From: Paenibacillus sp. KS-LC4
GTDB lineage: Bacteria; Bacillota; Bacilli; Paenibacillales; Paenibacillaceae
NCBI RefSeq assembly: GCF_036894955.1
Contig: NZ_CP145905.1
Location: forward strand, 3,056,501 to 3,120,500
Direction: 5' to 3'
Length of the DNA stretch: 64,000 bases
Under the pieces are notes generated by a model, which worked only from the letters and a program-made list of their open reading frames with translations, had not been told where the DNA came from and made no database searches. This document shows, in pieces, positions 26,481-34,232 of the stretch. The translations under genes were made by a program, and so were the position numbers. Numbering within the stretch: position 1 is the stretch's first letter; the number at the start of each line of letters is the position of its first letter.

Positions 26481-26756
26481 TTCATCAACCTTTCAAACAT
26501 TCCACATATCGACTCTGACGTATTGGAAGCATGGGGCAAGCTGCAGACGGGCGGTTCGTTCGATCAATTGACTGTTTCGCAACAACAAAAAGTGACTCAA
26601 CTGAATCAGTTGCTTGACAAATTCGTTGCACGGCTGCACTACATATTGTTCATGTGCATTCGTCTCGATACCCGCATTTTCTTAAGTCGCCCATTGGCGG
26701 CTTATTTTTGTTATAGGAGGTTATATGTTTACGATTTTCGTGAGATTTTAAAATAA
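26481..26756 (+). pseudogene. Possible gene remnant, unrecognised
   Basis: A frame open from just after the tautomerase stop encodes FINLSNIPHIDSDVLEAWG, then LQTGGSFDQLTVSQQQKVTQLNQLLDKF. This has protein-like composition up to about 26630 and then turns to noise. There is no start codon with a ribosome site. It looks like the 3' scrap of a deleted gene. The rest of 26632-26745 shows nothing clear. Confidence 0.35.
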
Positions 26757-26805
26757 ATCGTGCATCGTCCTCATATGAACTTCCATTCATAATTGTTACT
26801 ATAAC
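26746..26805 (+). promoter_or_regulatory. Conserved promoter block 1, upstream of ABC binding protein 1
   Basis: This 60-base block begins TTTTAAAAT, contains TCGTGCATCGT (26758-26768) and ends TATAAC. It matches a block at 34015-34076 in about 80 percent of aligned positions by eye. It lies 42 bases before the binding-protein start. A binding site for the response regulator at 32246 plus a -10 box is the likely content. Confidence 0.6.
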
Positions 26806-26846
26806 GGTGTAGAAAGATAATTCGGATTAAATTAGGAGGGTTAAAG

Positions 26847-28169
26847 ATGTTGAAATGGAAGCGTTCTCTTACAGTCTTGGCGATGACGGCTTTGCTGGGA
26901 ACGGCGGCATGCAGCAGTGGAGTAAATACAACTGTAGAATCCACTTCAGAGCCTGCTGGTACTAATGCTGAGTCAACAGGCGCAGCTAGCAATGAGGCTG
27001 TTAAGCTGCGTATTATGTGGTGGGGGTCCCAGCCGCGCCATGAGGCGACCTTGGCTGCACTGGATTTGTACACGAAGAACAATCCTAATGTTACGTTTGA
27101 GCCGGAATACTCAGGCATGGATGGATATTTGGATAAATTATCGACACAGGCTGCAGCTAACAATGCACCAGATGTCGTTCAGCTTGATCCAGGCTGGATG
27201 CCGGACTGGATGTCGCGCAAACAATTGGTTGAACTGGCTCCTGAGGTTGATGTAAGCAAATTCGACGAGAAATTGCTGGCAGGAGGTCAACTTGACGGCA
27301 AGCAATACGCTGTTCCATTGGGTTCGGTTGCATTCGGTATGGTGTATGACAAGGCTGCTATGGATAAGCTCGGTATTGCAAATCCGGTCAATGGCTGGTC
27401 ATGGGATGATTTCTTTGCCTTGGCCAAAGAATCCAAGTCCAAGCTGCCAAGTGGACAATATTTCACCTTGGATTATGCAGGTAACTACTTTATGTATTCA
27501 GCCTATCAATATGCTAAAGGTAAAGGCCAGGTTATTACGAATGAGGGTCACTTCAATGTAGATCAAGCAACTTATCTGGATTGGACCAAGAAATTTGAAG
27601 AGCTGCGCAAGGAGGGACTGGTTCCACCAGCGGACGTGAACGCATCCGACAAGGAAAACGATCCGCAAATGGACTTGATGGCCGCGGGTAAGGTTTTATT
27701 CAGGTACAGCTTCTCCAATAATTTGGGCACTTGGGACAGTATTAAACCAGGGGCTTACGCACTTGTAACGATGCCGCGTGCAGAAGAAGCAGGCGGATGG
27801 CTAAAGCCATCCATGTACCTGTCCGTCTCCAAAAACTCCAAGCATGCTGAAGAAGCCAAAAAATTCATCAATTGGTTTGTGAATGCTCAGGAAGCAGCTG
27901 ATATTTTGCAGACATTCCGCGGACTCCCAGCTAATAAAGAAATTGCGACCTCACTGGAAGCAAGCATGAGCGATCTGGATAAGGTTGGTTTGGGTCTGCT
28001 CCGTGCGACAGAGCCAGATGGTCAAACCTGGTCGGCCGGAGCAGGTGGCTGGACAAACTTTATTGATAAAGACTGGGTGCTGGTCAGGGATCAGCTCAGT
28101 TTTGAAAAAGTGACGCCGGAGAAAGCCTTTGAGCAGTTGAAAGAAGCTGCGCAATCCTACGAAAAATAA
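26847..28169 (+). CDS. Sugar ABC transporter substrate-binding lipoprotein 1
   Basis: A 440-residue extracellular solute-binding protein (family 1, maltose/oligosaccharide type). A signal peptide ends in the lipobox LGTAAC, which places the lipid-anchored Cys at 22, followed by a Ser/Thr/Glu-rich linker to about residue 50. The mature domain has LRIMWWGSQPRHEATLAALDLY, DVVQLDPGWMPDW and the hinge segment YAVPLGSVAFGMVYDKAAMDKLG. It delivers sugar to the permeases encoded at 28449 and 29408. A terminator-like hairpin lies between it and the permeases, so the binding protein is probably made in excess. Its promoter shares a block with the giant xylanase gene, so xylo-oligosaccharides are a reasonable ligand. 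Confidence 0.93.
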   Translation: MLKWKRSLTVLAMTALLGTAACSSGVNTTVESTSEPAGTNAESTGAASNEAVKLRIMWWGSQPRHEATLAALDLYTKNNPNVTFEPEYSGMDGYLDKLSTQAAANNAPDVVQLDPGWMPDWMSRKQLVELAPEVDVSKFDEKLLAGGQLDGKQYAVPLGSVAFGMVYDKAAMDKLGIANPVNGWSWDDFFALAKESKSKLPSGQYFTLDYAGNYFMYSAYQYAKGKGQVITNEGHFNVDQATYLDWTKKFEELRKEGLVPPADVNASDKENDPQMDLMAAGKVLFRYSFSNNLGTWDSIKPGAYALVTMPRAEEAGGWLKPSMYLSVSKNSKHAEEAKKFINWFVNAQEAADILQTFRGLPANKEIATSLEASMSDLDKVGLGLLRATEPDGQTWSAGAGGWTNFIDKDWVLVRDQLSFEKVTPEKAFEQLKEAAQSYEK

Positions 28170-28279
28170 GGCAACAAGCAAAAACGACTTCGTCGTCCTT
28201 CCATGGCGATGAAAAGCTTTCCCTTAGAAATATAAGCCCGTTTATAAGTGTGAAACGTATAAATTCTTATATTTGAACG

Positions 28280-28320
28280 AAGGTCCGGAGCAGTCTTGCT
28301 CCGGGCCTTTCCTTTATTTT
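28280..28320 (+). terminator. Terminator or attenuator between binding protein 1 and its permeases
   Basis: AAGGTCCGGAGCA (28280-28292) pairs with TGCTCCGGGCCTT (28297-28309) with one G-T pair and a four-base loop, followed by a T-rich tract. The rest of the 279-base gap (28170-28448) shows no gene. Confidence 0.85.
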
Positions 28321-28448
28321 GATAATGAAGCTCATCGCTTCTTTTTTATCGTTATATTTTGAAAGAATTCGAGCATTCCCCTCCTTTAGCAGGACAAATA
28401 CGGCCTATATACTTAAACTATAAAATTAACCACAAGAGGTGACCACAG

Positions 28449-29411
28449 ATGAATCGTTCTACAGCCCATATAGCCCAAAGTACGGCGAAAATAAAAAAAA
28501 GCTCATCCTTCAAGGGCAGATGGAACGCTCCGCTAGCAGGCTATTTGTTTATTTCACCCTGGCTGATCGGTTTTCTCGCACTTACGGCGTACCCGTTATT
28601 TTTATCTTTGTACTATTCTTTTACCGACTATACTTTGATGCAGCCGATGCAGTGGATCGGTACCCGAAATTATGAGCGTATTTTTACGGCAGACCCGAAA
28701 TTCATTCAATCCGCTAAAGTAACCTTTACTTATGTGCTGGCGTCCGTGCCTTTGAAGCTAATAGCCGCTCTCTTTGTAGCTATGATCTTAAGTAAGGCCG
28801 TAAAAGGGATCAGCATCTACCGCACAGCGATTTATTTCCCGTCGCTCATTGGAGGCAGTATCGGGGTATCCCTGCTCTGGCGCAATATTTTTGGCGTAGA
28901 TGGGGTTTTTAACAAACTGATTGCTGTCTTTGGCTTTGAAGGAAAGGGCTGGATTACTAATCCCGATACGGCGCTTGGCACGTTGATTCTGCTGACGGTC
29001 TGGCAATTCGGATCTACGATGGTTATTTTTCTGGCAGGACTCAAGCAAATTCCGAATGATCTGTACGAGGCTTCTTCTGTAGATGGGGCAAATAAAATAT
29101 CTCAATTTTTCAAAATCACGCTGCCGATGCTTTCACCGATTATTTATTTCAACCTGATCATGGCAGTCATTGGTGCTTTCCAAATGTTCACCTCCGCTTT
29201 TGTAATCACAAACGGCGGGCCGATGAATGCGACATATGTTTATGCGTTGTACTTGTATGAGAGGGCATTCAGCCGTTACGAGCTGGGATATGCTTCGGCA
29301 CTTGCCTGGATCATGCTATTGGCCATTGTTGCTGCTACTGCCTTTATTTCCTACACCTCGAAGTATTGGGTATTCTATGAAACAGACACTGGAGGGAGAA
29401 AACGCAAATGA
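28449..29411 (+). CDS. Sugar ABC transporter permease 1a (MalF/UgpA type)
   Basis: A 320-residue inner-membrane permease with six predicted membrane helices. The first is LFISPWLIGFLALTAYPLFL. The ATPase-contact EAA loop reads YEASSVDGANKISQFFKITLP. ATG 28449 follows AAGAGGTGA. Its stop overlaps the start of permease 1b (ATGA), so the pair is translationally coupled. No ATP-binding subunit is encoded in the window; systems of this kind in firmicutes usually share an MsmX-like ATPase. Confidence 0.93.
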   Translation: MNRSTAHIAQSTAKIKKSSSFKGRWNAPLAGYLFISPWLIGFLALTAYPLFLSLYYSFTDYTLMQPMQWIGTRNYERIFTADPKFIQSAKVTFTYVLASVPLKLIAALFVAMILSKAVKGISIYRTAIYFPSLIGGSIGVSLLWRNIFGVDGVFNKLIAVFGFEGKGWITNPDTALGTLILLTVWQFGSTMVIFLAGLKQIPNDLYEASSVDGANKISQFFKITLPMLSPIIYFNLIMAVIGAFQMFTSAFVITNGGPMNATYVYALYLYERAFSRYELGYASALAWIMLLAIVAATAFISYTSKYWVFYETDTGGRKRK

Positions 29412-30256
29412 CAACAACACTAAAAATCAAGTCGACGCTTCGGCATTTGTTCATGATTCTCTTCAGCTTCGTGATGGTTTATCCGGTCATTTGGTGGATA
29501 GGTGCTTCACTTAAACACAGCACAGAGCTTACCTCACCGTCCATTTTTCCTACTACTGTGCAATGGAGCAACTTCACTAAAGGCTGGAACGCGGTTCCCG
29601 GACATACGTTTACCGACTTCTATTTAAATACCTTCGGACTTGAATTTGCTGTAATAGTCACAACGTTGTTATCCTGTACATTGGTTGCCTTCGGTTTTGC
29701 AAGATTGGATTTTCCGTTGAAAAAATTTTGGTTCTCCATCCTCATGCTGACTTTAATGATGCCTGGACAAGTGCTGATCATTCCTCAATATACGCTGTTT
29801 TATCAGCTAGGTTGGGTGAATACGTATCTCCCGTTCATCATTCCCCATTTGCTGGCTGGGGGGGCAGGCGGCAGCTTCTTCGTCTTCCTGCTGATCCAAT
29901 TTATACGCGGTGTTCCGAGAGAACTAGATGAGTCTGCCAAAATTGACGGGTGCTCCTGGTTCGGAATTTTCTGGAGAGTGGTCATGCCGCTTGCTTTTCC
30001 GGCAATTGTTACCGTGACCATCTTCTGCTTTCTGTGGAATTGGGACGATTTTCTCGGTCATCTCCTGTATATCAACACAGTAGACAAGTATACGGTTGGC
30101 TTGGCGCTTCGAATGATCAATGATTCTCAATCTGCTCAGGAGTGGGGACAGCTGCTTGCCATGTCACTCGTGTCTATTCTTCCAGCAACGATCCTCTTTA
30201 TGTTTCTTCAGAAGTATTTTGTGGAAGGGATTGCAACGACTGGAATTAAAGGATAA
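29408..30256 (+). CDS. Sugar ABC transporter permease 1b (MalG/UgpE type)
   Basis: A 282-residue membrane permease, partner of permease 1a. Its EAA loop is DESAKIDGCSWFGIFWRVVMPL, seen before the last helices. The C terminus, FLQKYFVEGIATTGIKG, is the usual end of this family. It overlaps the previous gene by four bases. The operon ends at a strong hairpin before the histidine kinase gene. Confidence 0.93.
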   Translation: MTTTLKIKSTLRHLFMILFSFVMVYPVIWWIGASLKHSTELTSPSIFPTTVQWSNFTKGWNAVPGHTFTDFYLNTFGLEFAVIVTTLLSCTLVAFGFARLDFPLKKFWFSILMLTLMMPGQVLIIPQYTLFYQLGWVNTYLPFIIPHLLAGGAGGSFFVFLLIQFIRGVPRELDESAKIDGCSWFGIFWRVVMPLAFPAIVTVTIFCFLWNWDDFLGHLLYINTVDKYTVGLALRMINDSQSAQEWGQLLAMSLVSILPATILFMFLQKYFVEGIATTGIKG

Positions 30257-30277
30257 GATGTAAAATACATCTCTCTA

Positions 30278-30320
30278 TAAACGGTAAAGCGTCGAATACC
30301 CTTCGCAGCTTTACCGTTTA
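30278..30320 (+). terminator. Hairpin after ABC operon 1
   Basis: A 13-bp perfect repeat, TAAACGGTAAAGC (30278-30290) and GCTTTACCGTTTA (30308-30320), with a 17-base loop. The T tract after it is weak, so read-through into the kinase gene is possible. Confidence 0.7.
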
Positions 30321-30356
30321 TTGTGTCTGAATCGGACTTGAAGGGAGGTTGAGCAT

Positions 30357-32093
30357 TTGTTCAATCCTTTTAAAAAATATAGAATTGACCGGCTGTTTTT
30401 TCATAGCTTCGCCATTGTGCTTATTGCAGTCATCGGTGTTACTGCATGGACAAGCTACAGTAATTCTTCCAAGGCGCTCGTACAGACCACCTCCCACTAC
30501 CAGCAACAGCTGCTTGATGAATTGAATAATGAAATTAACACCAAGCTGGTCATGATCGAACAGATATCACTGTCCAGTTCCCGCGATAGCGAGCTGACCA
30601 AATATCTTCGGAACAGACAAGACGAATTTGAGAGATACCGCAGACGTGCTGAGGTGGAGAGCGCTCTTGCAAATTTGACTTATGCGATTCCTCTAATCCA
30701 AGGCATTGACCTGTATATGGATAATCCCATCCTAAGTGAACGGCAAAACTATATTCAGTTTCGAAATTTTATGGATTTGGATAAAGAGGGAATAGCCGAA
30801 TGTTTGGCGAAAAGCGATTATTGCTGGTCCAAGGAGTATATGTTCCCCAGTACGCAAGGCGAAATTCCTGTACTTAGCTTTTTCAGAAAAATAGTTTTTG
30901 AGGATGACTATTTGGGAGTTCTAGTCGTCCACATTAAAGCCAATGAAATACGAAAGCTGTTGACAGGCAATTCGGATGGATCGAACAGAATCATGGCGGA
31001 TAGCGAAGGTCAGCAAATTATGAAAATAGGTGATGCGCTGGATCAGAGCGATTGGTCTAGGTGGATTGATGTGAAAAGTAATAAGTCCGGTTATGTCCAT
31101 ATTCCGGCTCAAGATGGCTCGAATGATACACTGCTCGTCTATTCCAGAATGGATAATTCCATCTGGACGCTTATTGAATTTACATCCTGGAAGCAAATTA
31201 CGGCAAGCAGCCTGAAGCTGGCAGAATGGATCGGCTTGATTGGTCTTGCAGCAGTTTTGTTGGTTGTGCTTTTTACCCACTTTTTAAGCAGACAGTTTAC
31301 TAAGCCGATCAAAAGGCTCGTAACTGCGATGCGAGTGTACTCCGTAGGAGGCGACAATGTAGAGCTTCCGGTAGATTATGAGAATGAATTCGGTTATTTG
31401 TTCGCTGGTTACCGAAAGCAGAATGAGAGGATTGAACAACTGTATCTCTCTTTGGAGCGCCGTTACGAGCAGCAGCGGAAAGCCGAAATCGAGGCACTTC
31501 AAGCCAATATTAATCCGCATTTCCTTTATAATATGCTGGATCAACTGAACTGGATGGCGATTGAGGCCGAGCAAAATGAACTTAGTCGTATTTTGGAGCT
31601 GATGGGTCGTATGTTTCGGATCGGTCTGTCCAACGGGAACAGCTTTATCCCTATAGCTGATGAACTGCTGCATATAAATTGTTATTTGGAAATTCAGCAG
31701 CTGCGCTGGGGAGAAGGACTGGAATATAAGATTGAGGCTTCTCCTGAGCTTCAGACGTTTTATATTCCAAAGCTAACCTTGCAGCCGTTCGTGGAAAATT
31801 CTATCGTTCATGGCTTCAACAAACAGAGAAGCGGCTATGTGTCAATCGTAATGGAGATCATTGGCAGTGCTGTGCGCATTGTCATTGATGATAACGGCTC
31901 GGGACTAAAGCAGTCTGAAGACAGGCCGCATAACCGTCATACAGGAGGCTACGGTATACGCAATGTGAGAGAGAGAATTGACGGATATTTCGGTGGGAGC
32001 TATGGAATCGTTCTTGGAGAACGTGAAGAAGGCGGAACAAGAGTGGAAATCACGCTCCCGTTGCTGACAGAGCCTCCAAGCAAAAATGATTGA
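30357..32093 (+). CDS. Sensor histidine kinase 1 (YesM-like, HPK7 type)
   Basis: A 578-residue membrane kinase. Helix 1 (FHSFAIVLIAVIGVTAWTSY), an extracellular sensor of about 250 residues, helix 2 (LIGLAAVLLVVLFTHFL) and a HAMP segment precede the His_kinase domain with phosphoacceptor His388 in ANINPHFLYNMLDQL. The ATPase domain shows the N box FVENSIVHGF and G boxes DNGSGL and GGYGIRNVRERI. TTG 30357 is the start: GGGAGG lies eight bases upstream and no better codon is near. The neighbour at 32246 is its response regulator. It probably senses a sugar or a sugar-loaded binding protein linked to ABC system 1. Confidence 0.94.
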   Translation: MFNPFKKYRIDRLFFHSFAIVLIAVIGVTAWTSYSNSSKALVQTTSHYQQQLLDELNNEINTKLVMIEQISLSSSRDSELTKYLRNRQDEFERYRRRAEVESALANLTYAIPLIQGIDLYMDNPILSERQNYIQFRNFMDLDKEGIAECLAKSDYCWSKEYMFPSTQGEIPVLSFFRKIVFEDDYLGVLVVHIKANEIRKLLTGNSDGSNRIMADSEGQQIMKIGDALDQSDWSRWIDVKSNKSGYVHIPAQDGSNDTLLVYSRMDNSIWTLIEFTSWKQITASSLKLAEWIGLIGLAAVLLVVLFTHFLSRQFTKPIKRLVTAMRVYSVGGDNVELPVDYENEFGYLFAGYRKQNERIEQLYLSLERRYEQQRKAEIEALQANINPHFLYNMLDQLNWMAIEAEQNELSRILELMGRMFRIGLSNGNSFIPIADELLHINCYLEIQQLRWGEGLEYKIEASPELQTFYIPKLTLQPFVENSIVHGFNKQRSGYVSIVMEIIGSAVRIVIDDNGSGLKQSEDRPHNRHTGGYGIRNVRERIDGYFGGSYGIVLGEREEGGTRVEITLPLLTEPPSKND

Positions 32094-32172
32094 TTTTCGA
32101 TACGATTATAGTAAGCGTTTTCTTATGGAGCGTGAACGACTGGCCGGTTTTCGTACTTAAGGAGCTTAGGAA

Positions 32173-32220
32173 ATTATGAGATTGGGAGATTATGAGATTG
32201 GGAGATTATGAGATTAGGAG
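32173..32220 (+). repeat. Three tandem 16-bp repeats in the leader of response regulator 1
   Basis: Two exact copies of ATTATGAGATTGGGAG and a third with one change (ATTATGAGATTAGGAG) run head to tail. GGAGCTTAGG flanks the array on both sides (32161-32170 and 32217-32226). Each unit carries a GGAG, so the leader holds several false ribosome-binding cores before the true one (TAGGAGG near 32231). It lies between the kinase and regulator genes. Confidence 0.9.
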
Positions 32221-32245
32221 CTTAGGGGTTTAGGAGGTAAGCGTC

Positions 32246-33865
32246 ATGTGGAAAATCGCAATCATTGATGATGAGCGGCAAGTTCTGAGTGGGATGAAAC
32301 GGGCGATTCCTTGGGATGAGCTGGGAGCAGAGTGGGCTGGAGAGGCAATGAACGGAGACGATGGTCTGGAGGTAATCCGCCGAACCATGCCGGACATTGT
32401 AATCACTGATCTTTATATGCCTGTGATGAGTGGGCTGGATATGATAGAGCAGCTTAGAAAGGAAGGCTTTAAAGGAAAAATTATTATTCTCAGCGGGTAC
32501 TCGGATTTTGAGCATGCGAGACAAGCCTTAAGGTTTAACGTGACCGAATATGTATCCAAGCCAATCAGTCTACCCACGTTAAAATCAATGTTGAGTAATG
32601 TTATACAGGAGCTTGAGGAGGAGGAGGAGAGGCTAAACAGGCAATGGGAGCTTGAGTCTAAAATGTTGCTGTATGAGCCCTTTGTTGAAAAGGAGTGGGT
32701 CCGCTCCGCAGCTATAGGTACCCTTGACCCTGCCTATAGAGATAGCATGCGTCTTCCGCCGTCGTATCTTTTTTGGCAAAGTTGTAAGCATGTCACAGTA
32801 GGCATCGAGCTGATTAGGGATGAACGAGCGGGATGCCTATCCGTCTCTGATTGGAACCTGTTTCGGTTTGCAGTCAGCAATATTGCTTGTGAAGTAGCTC
32901 GTAAGCTGTTCTCTAATTTGGAATATGCAGAGCTGCACAGCACCCGAGCATTACTCATTATTCACCCGGATTCAGGGGATCTCGAACAGCTAGAGCACAA
33001 GCTGCAAGAGCTGGGTATTAGGCTGATTGACAGTATTGGCAGTTATCTAAAGCTGTTTACTCGTATAGGAATCGGGGGAGTGAAGCATTCATGGACTACC
33101 CTCTCAGACTCAACAGAGGAAGCTTTCCGCGCGATGGATCAAAGGACATTGCGTGCCGTCTCCTCACATGAAGTGTATACATACCAGGAGAACAGCAGCA
33201 GCGAGCCGGGAAATGTCGCCCTCTTTCCAGTCAAATTCTCGTATAAGCTGGCCGCAGCCATGAAGGCATCGCAGGAAGCGGAGGCCCATCAGCTTGTGCT
33301 GGAATATATAATGGAAATGAAAAATCAAGAGGGGATTTCGCAGGGCTACGTACAAATGCTTGGGAGTGAGCTGTGGGGAATTATAACCTACTCGCTGTAT
33401 GAATCCGGCTTGGTACTCGATGATTTGTTCACCAATGACCAGATTGCCAAGGAAATCAATAGCCTAATCGTGCCGGACCAGTTGGAAAGCTGGTTAATAG
33501 ACAAAATCACCAAAATATGCAGCAGCAGACAATGGAAGGGAAGCAGCAAGCACCGGCAGGTTGTCGAGTTCATGACCAGTTATATTCATGAGCACTACGC
33601 AGAAGAGTTGACACTTGCCGAGCTGTCGGATAAGGTATACATTTCACGGAACCACCTGTCTATTATTTTTAAAAATATGACCGGAGAAACCTTTAACAAT
33701 TACCTGACCCGAGTTCGAATCGAGAAGGCGCGCGAGCTGCTTATGGAGCGGAATATGCTGGTGTATGAAGTGGCGGAGCGGGTCGGGTATAAGAACATTC
33801 CCTATTTCAGCACACTGTTCAAAAAAATAACCGGTATGAATCCTACAGAGCTCATAAAAAACTAA
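32246..33865 (+). CDS. Response regulator 1 (YesN-like, receiver plus AraC-type DNA-binding)
   Basis: A 539-residue regulator. The N-terminal receiver has the acidic pair in IAIIDDE, phosphoacceptor Asp55 (IVITDLYMP) and Lys105 (YVSKPIS). A variable middle region of about 300 residues leads to two AraC-type helix-turn-helix motifs at 435-539 (LTLAELSDKVYISRNHLSIIFK; VYEVAERVGYKNIPYFSTLFKKITG). It pairs with kinase 1 and ends at a strong terminator. Its likely targets are the two matching promoter blocks at 26746 and 34015, which flank it. Confidence 0.95.
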   Translation: MWKIAIIDDERQVLSGMKRAIPWDELGAEWAGEAMNGDDGLEVIRRTMPDIVITDLYMPVMSGLDMIEQLRKEGFKGKIIILSGYSDFEHARQALRFNVTEYVSKPISLPTLKSMLSNVIQELEEEEERLNRQWELESKMLLYEPFVEKEWVRSAAIGTLDPAYRDSMRLPPSYLFWQSCKHVTVGIELIRDERAGCLSVSDWNLFRFAVSNIACEVARKLFSNLEYAELHSTRALLIIHPDSGDLEQLEHKLQELGIRLIDSIGSYLKLFTRIGIGGVKHSWTTLSDSTEEAFRAMDQRTLRAVSSHEVYTYQENSSSEPGNVALFPVKFSYKLAAAMKASQEAEAHQLVLEYIMEMKNQEGISQGYVQMLGSELWGIITYSLYESGLVLDDLFTNDQIAKEINSLIVPDQLESWLIDKITKICSSRQWKGSSKHRQVVEFMTSYIHEHYAEELTLAELSDKVYISRNHLSIIFKNMTGETFNNYLTRVRIEKARELLMERNMLVYEVAERVGYKNIPYFSTLFKKITGMNPTELIKN

Positions 33866-33885
33866 TCATTGCATTTACAATAGCT

Positions 33886-33941
33886 AAGCTCTGTTGTAGA
33901 GATGGGAGTGAACAGCCTACTCTCTGCAACAGAGCTTTTTG
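33886..33941 (+). terminator. Terminator after response regulator 1
   Basis: An 11-bp perfect stem, AAGCTCTGTTG (33886-33896) with CAACAGAGCTT (33927-33937), has a further inner AGAGA/TCTCT pairing and a T run. Confidence 0.92.
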
Positions 33942-34014
33942 CTGTTTGTGAAAGTAAATTCGGCAATACCGTAGAAGTGTTCTTTTAATAGAAAAACAAA
34001 TCATTCTAGTGTTT

Positions 34015-34076
34015 TTTTAAAATGATTCGTGCATCGTTCTCCTACAAATTTCAATTTTGAATTGGTAAGCTATAAC
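34015..34076 (+). promoter_or_regulatory. Conserved promoter block 2, upstream of the giant xylanase gene
   Basis: TTTTAAAAT at its start, TCGTGCATCGT (34027-34037) and a final TATAAC match the block at 26746-26805, with a two-base length difference near the end. It is the clearest long intergenic similarity I found within the window. The rest of the 367-base gap (33866-34232) holds the terminator and a cre site. Confidence 0.6.
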
Positions 34077-34086
34077 CAGACAAAAA

Positions 34087-34100
34087 TGTAAGCGCATACA
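34087..34100 (+). promoter_or_regulatory. CcpA cre site upstream of the xylanase gene
   Basis: TGTAAGCGCATACA fits the cre consensus TGNAANCGNWNNCA at every defined position. It begins 11 bases after the putative -10 box TATAAC, where bound CcpA would block transcription. This indicates carbon catabolite repression of the xylanase. The matching promoter at 26746 has no such site. Confidence 0.82.
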
Positions 34101-34232
34101 GCGATGGTGATAGGAAAGGGGGACCTTCACACTTTACTGCCAAACGTGCTGATTGACCAAGAGTACTCTGTAGATCAAAGGCGCACGATTATTTTACAAC
34201 AAGCTATATGATAAAAGGGAGGAATACGTATA

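Noticed and set aside
26523..26756. Small ORF starting at TTG 26523
   Set aside because: No ribosome site, and the protein-like part continues upstream of the start; treated as a remnant instead.
28439..28675. Frame of 78 codons at the start of permease 1a
   Set aside because: Overlaps the permease in another frame and its translation mirrors the hydrophobic permease codons.
32110..32123. cre-like AGTAAGCGTTTTCT before response regulator 1
   Set aside because: Both outer consensus bases (first and last) differ from the cre consensus, so I do not call it.
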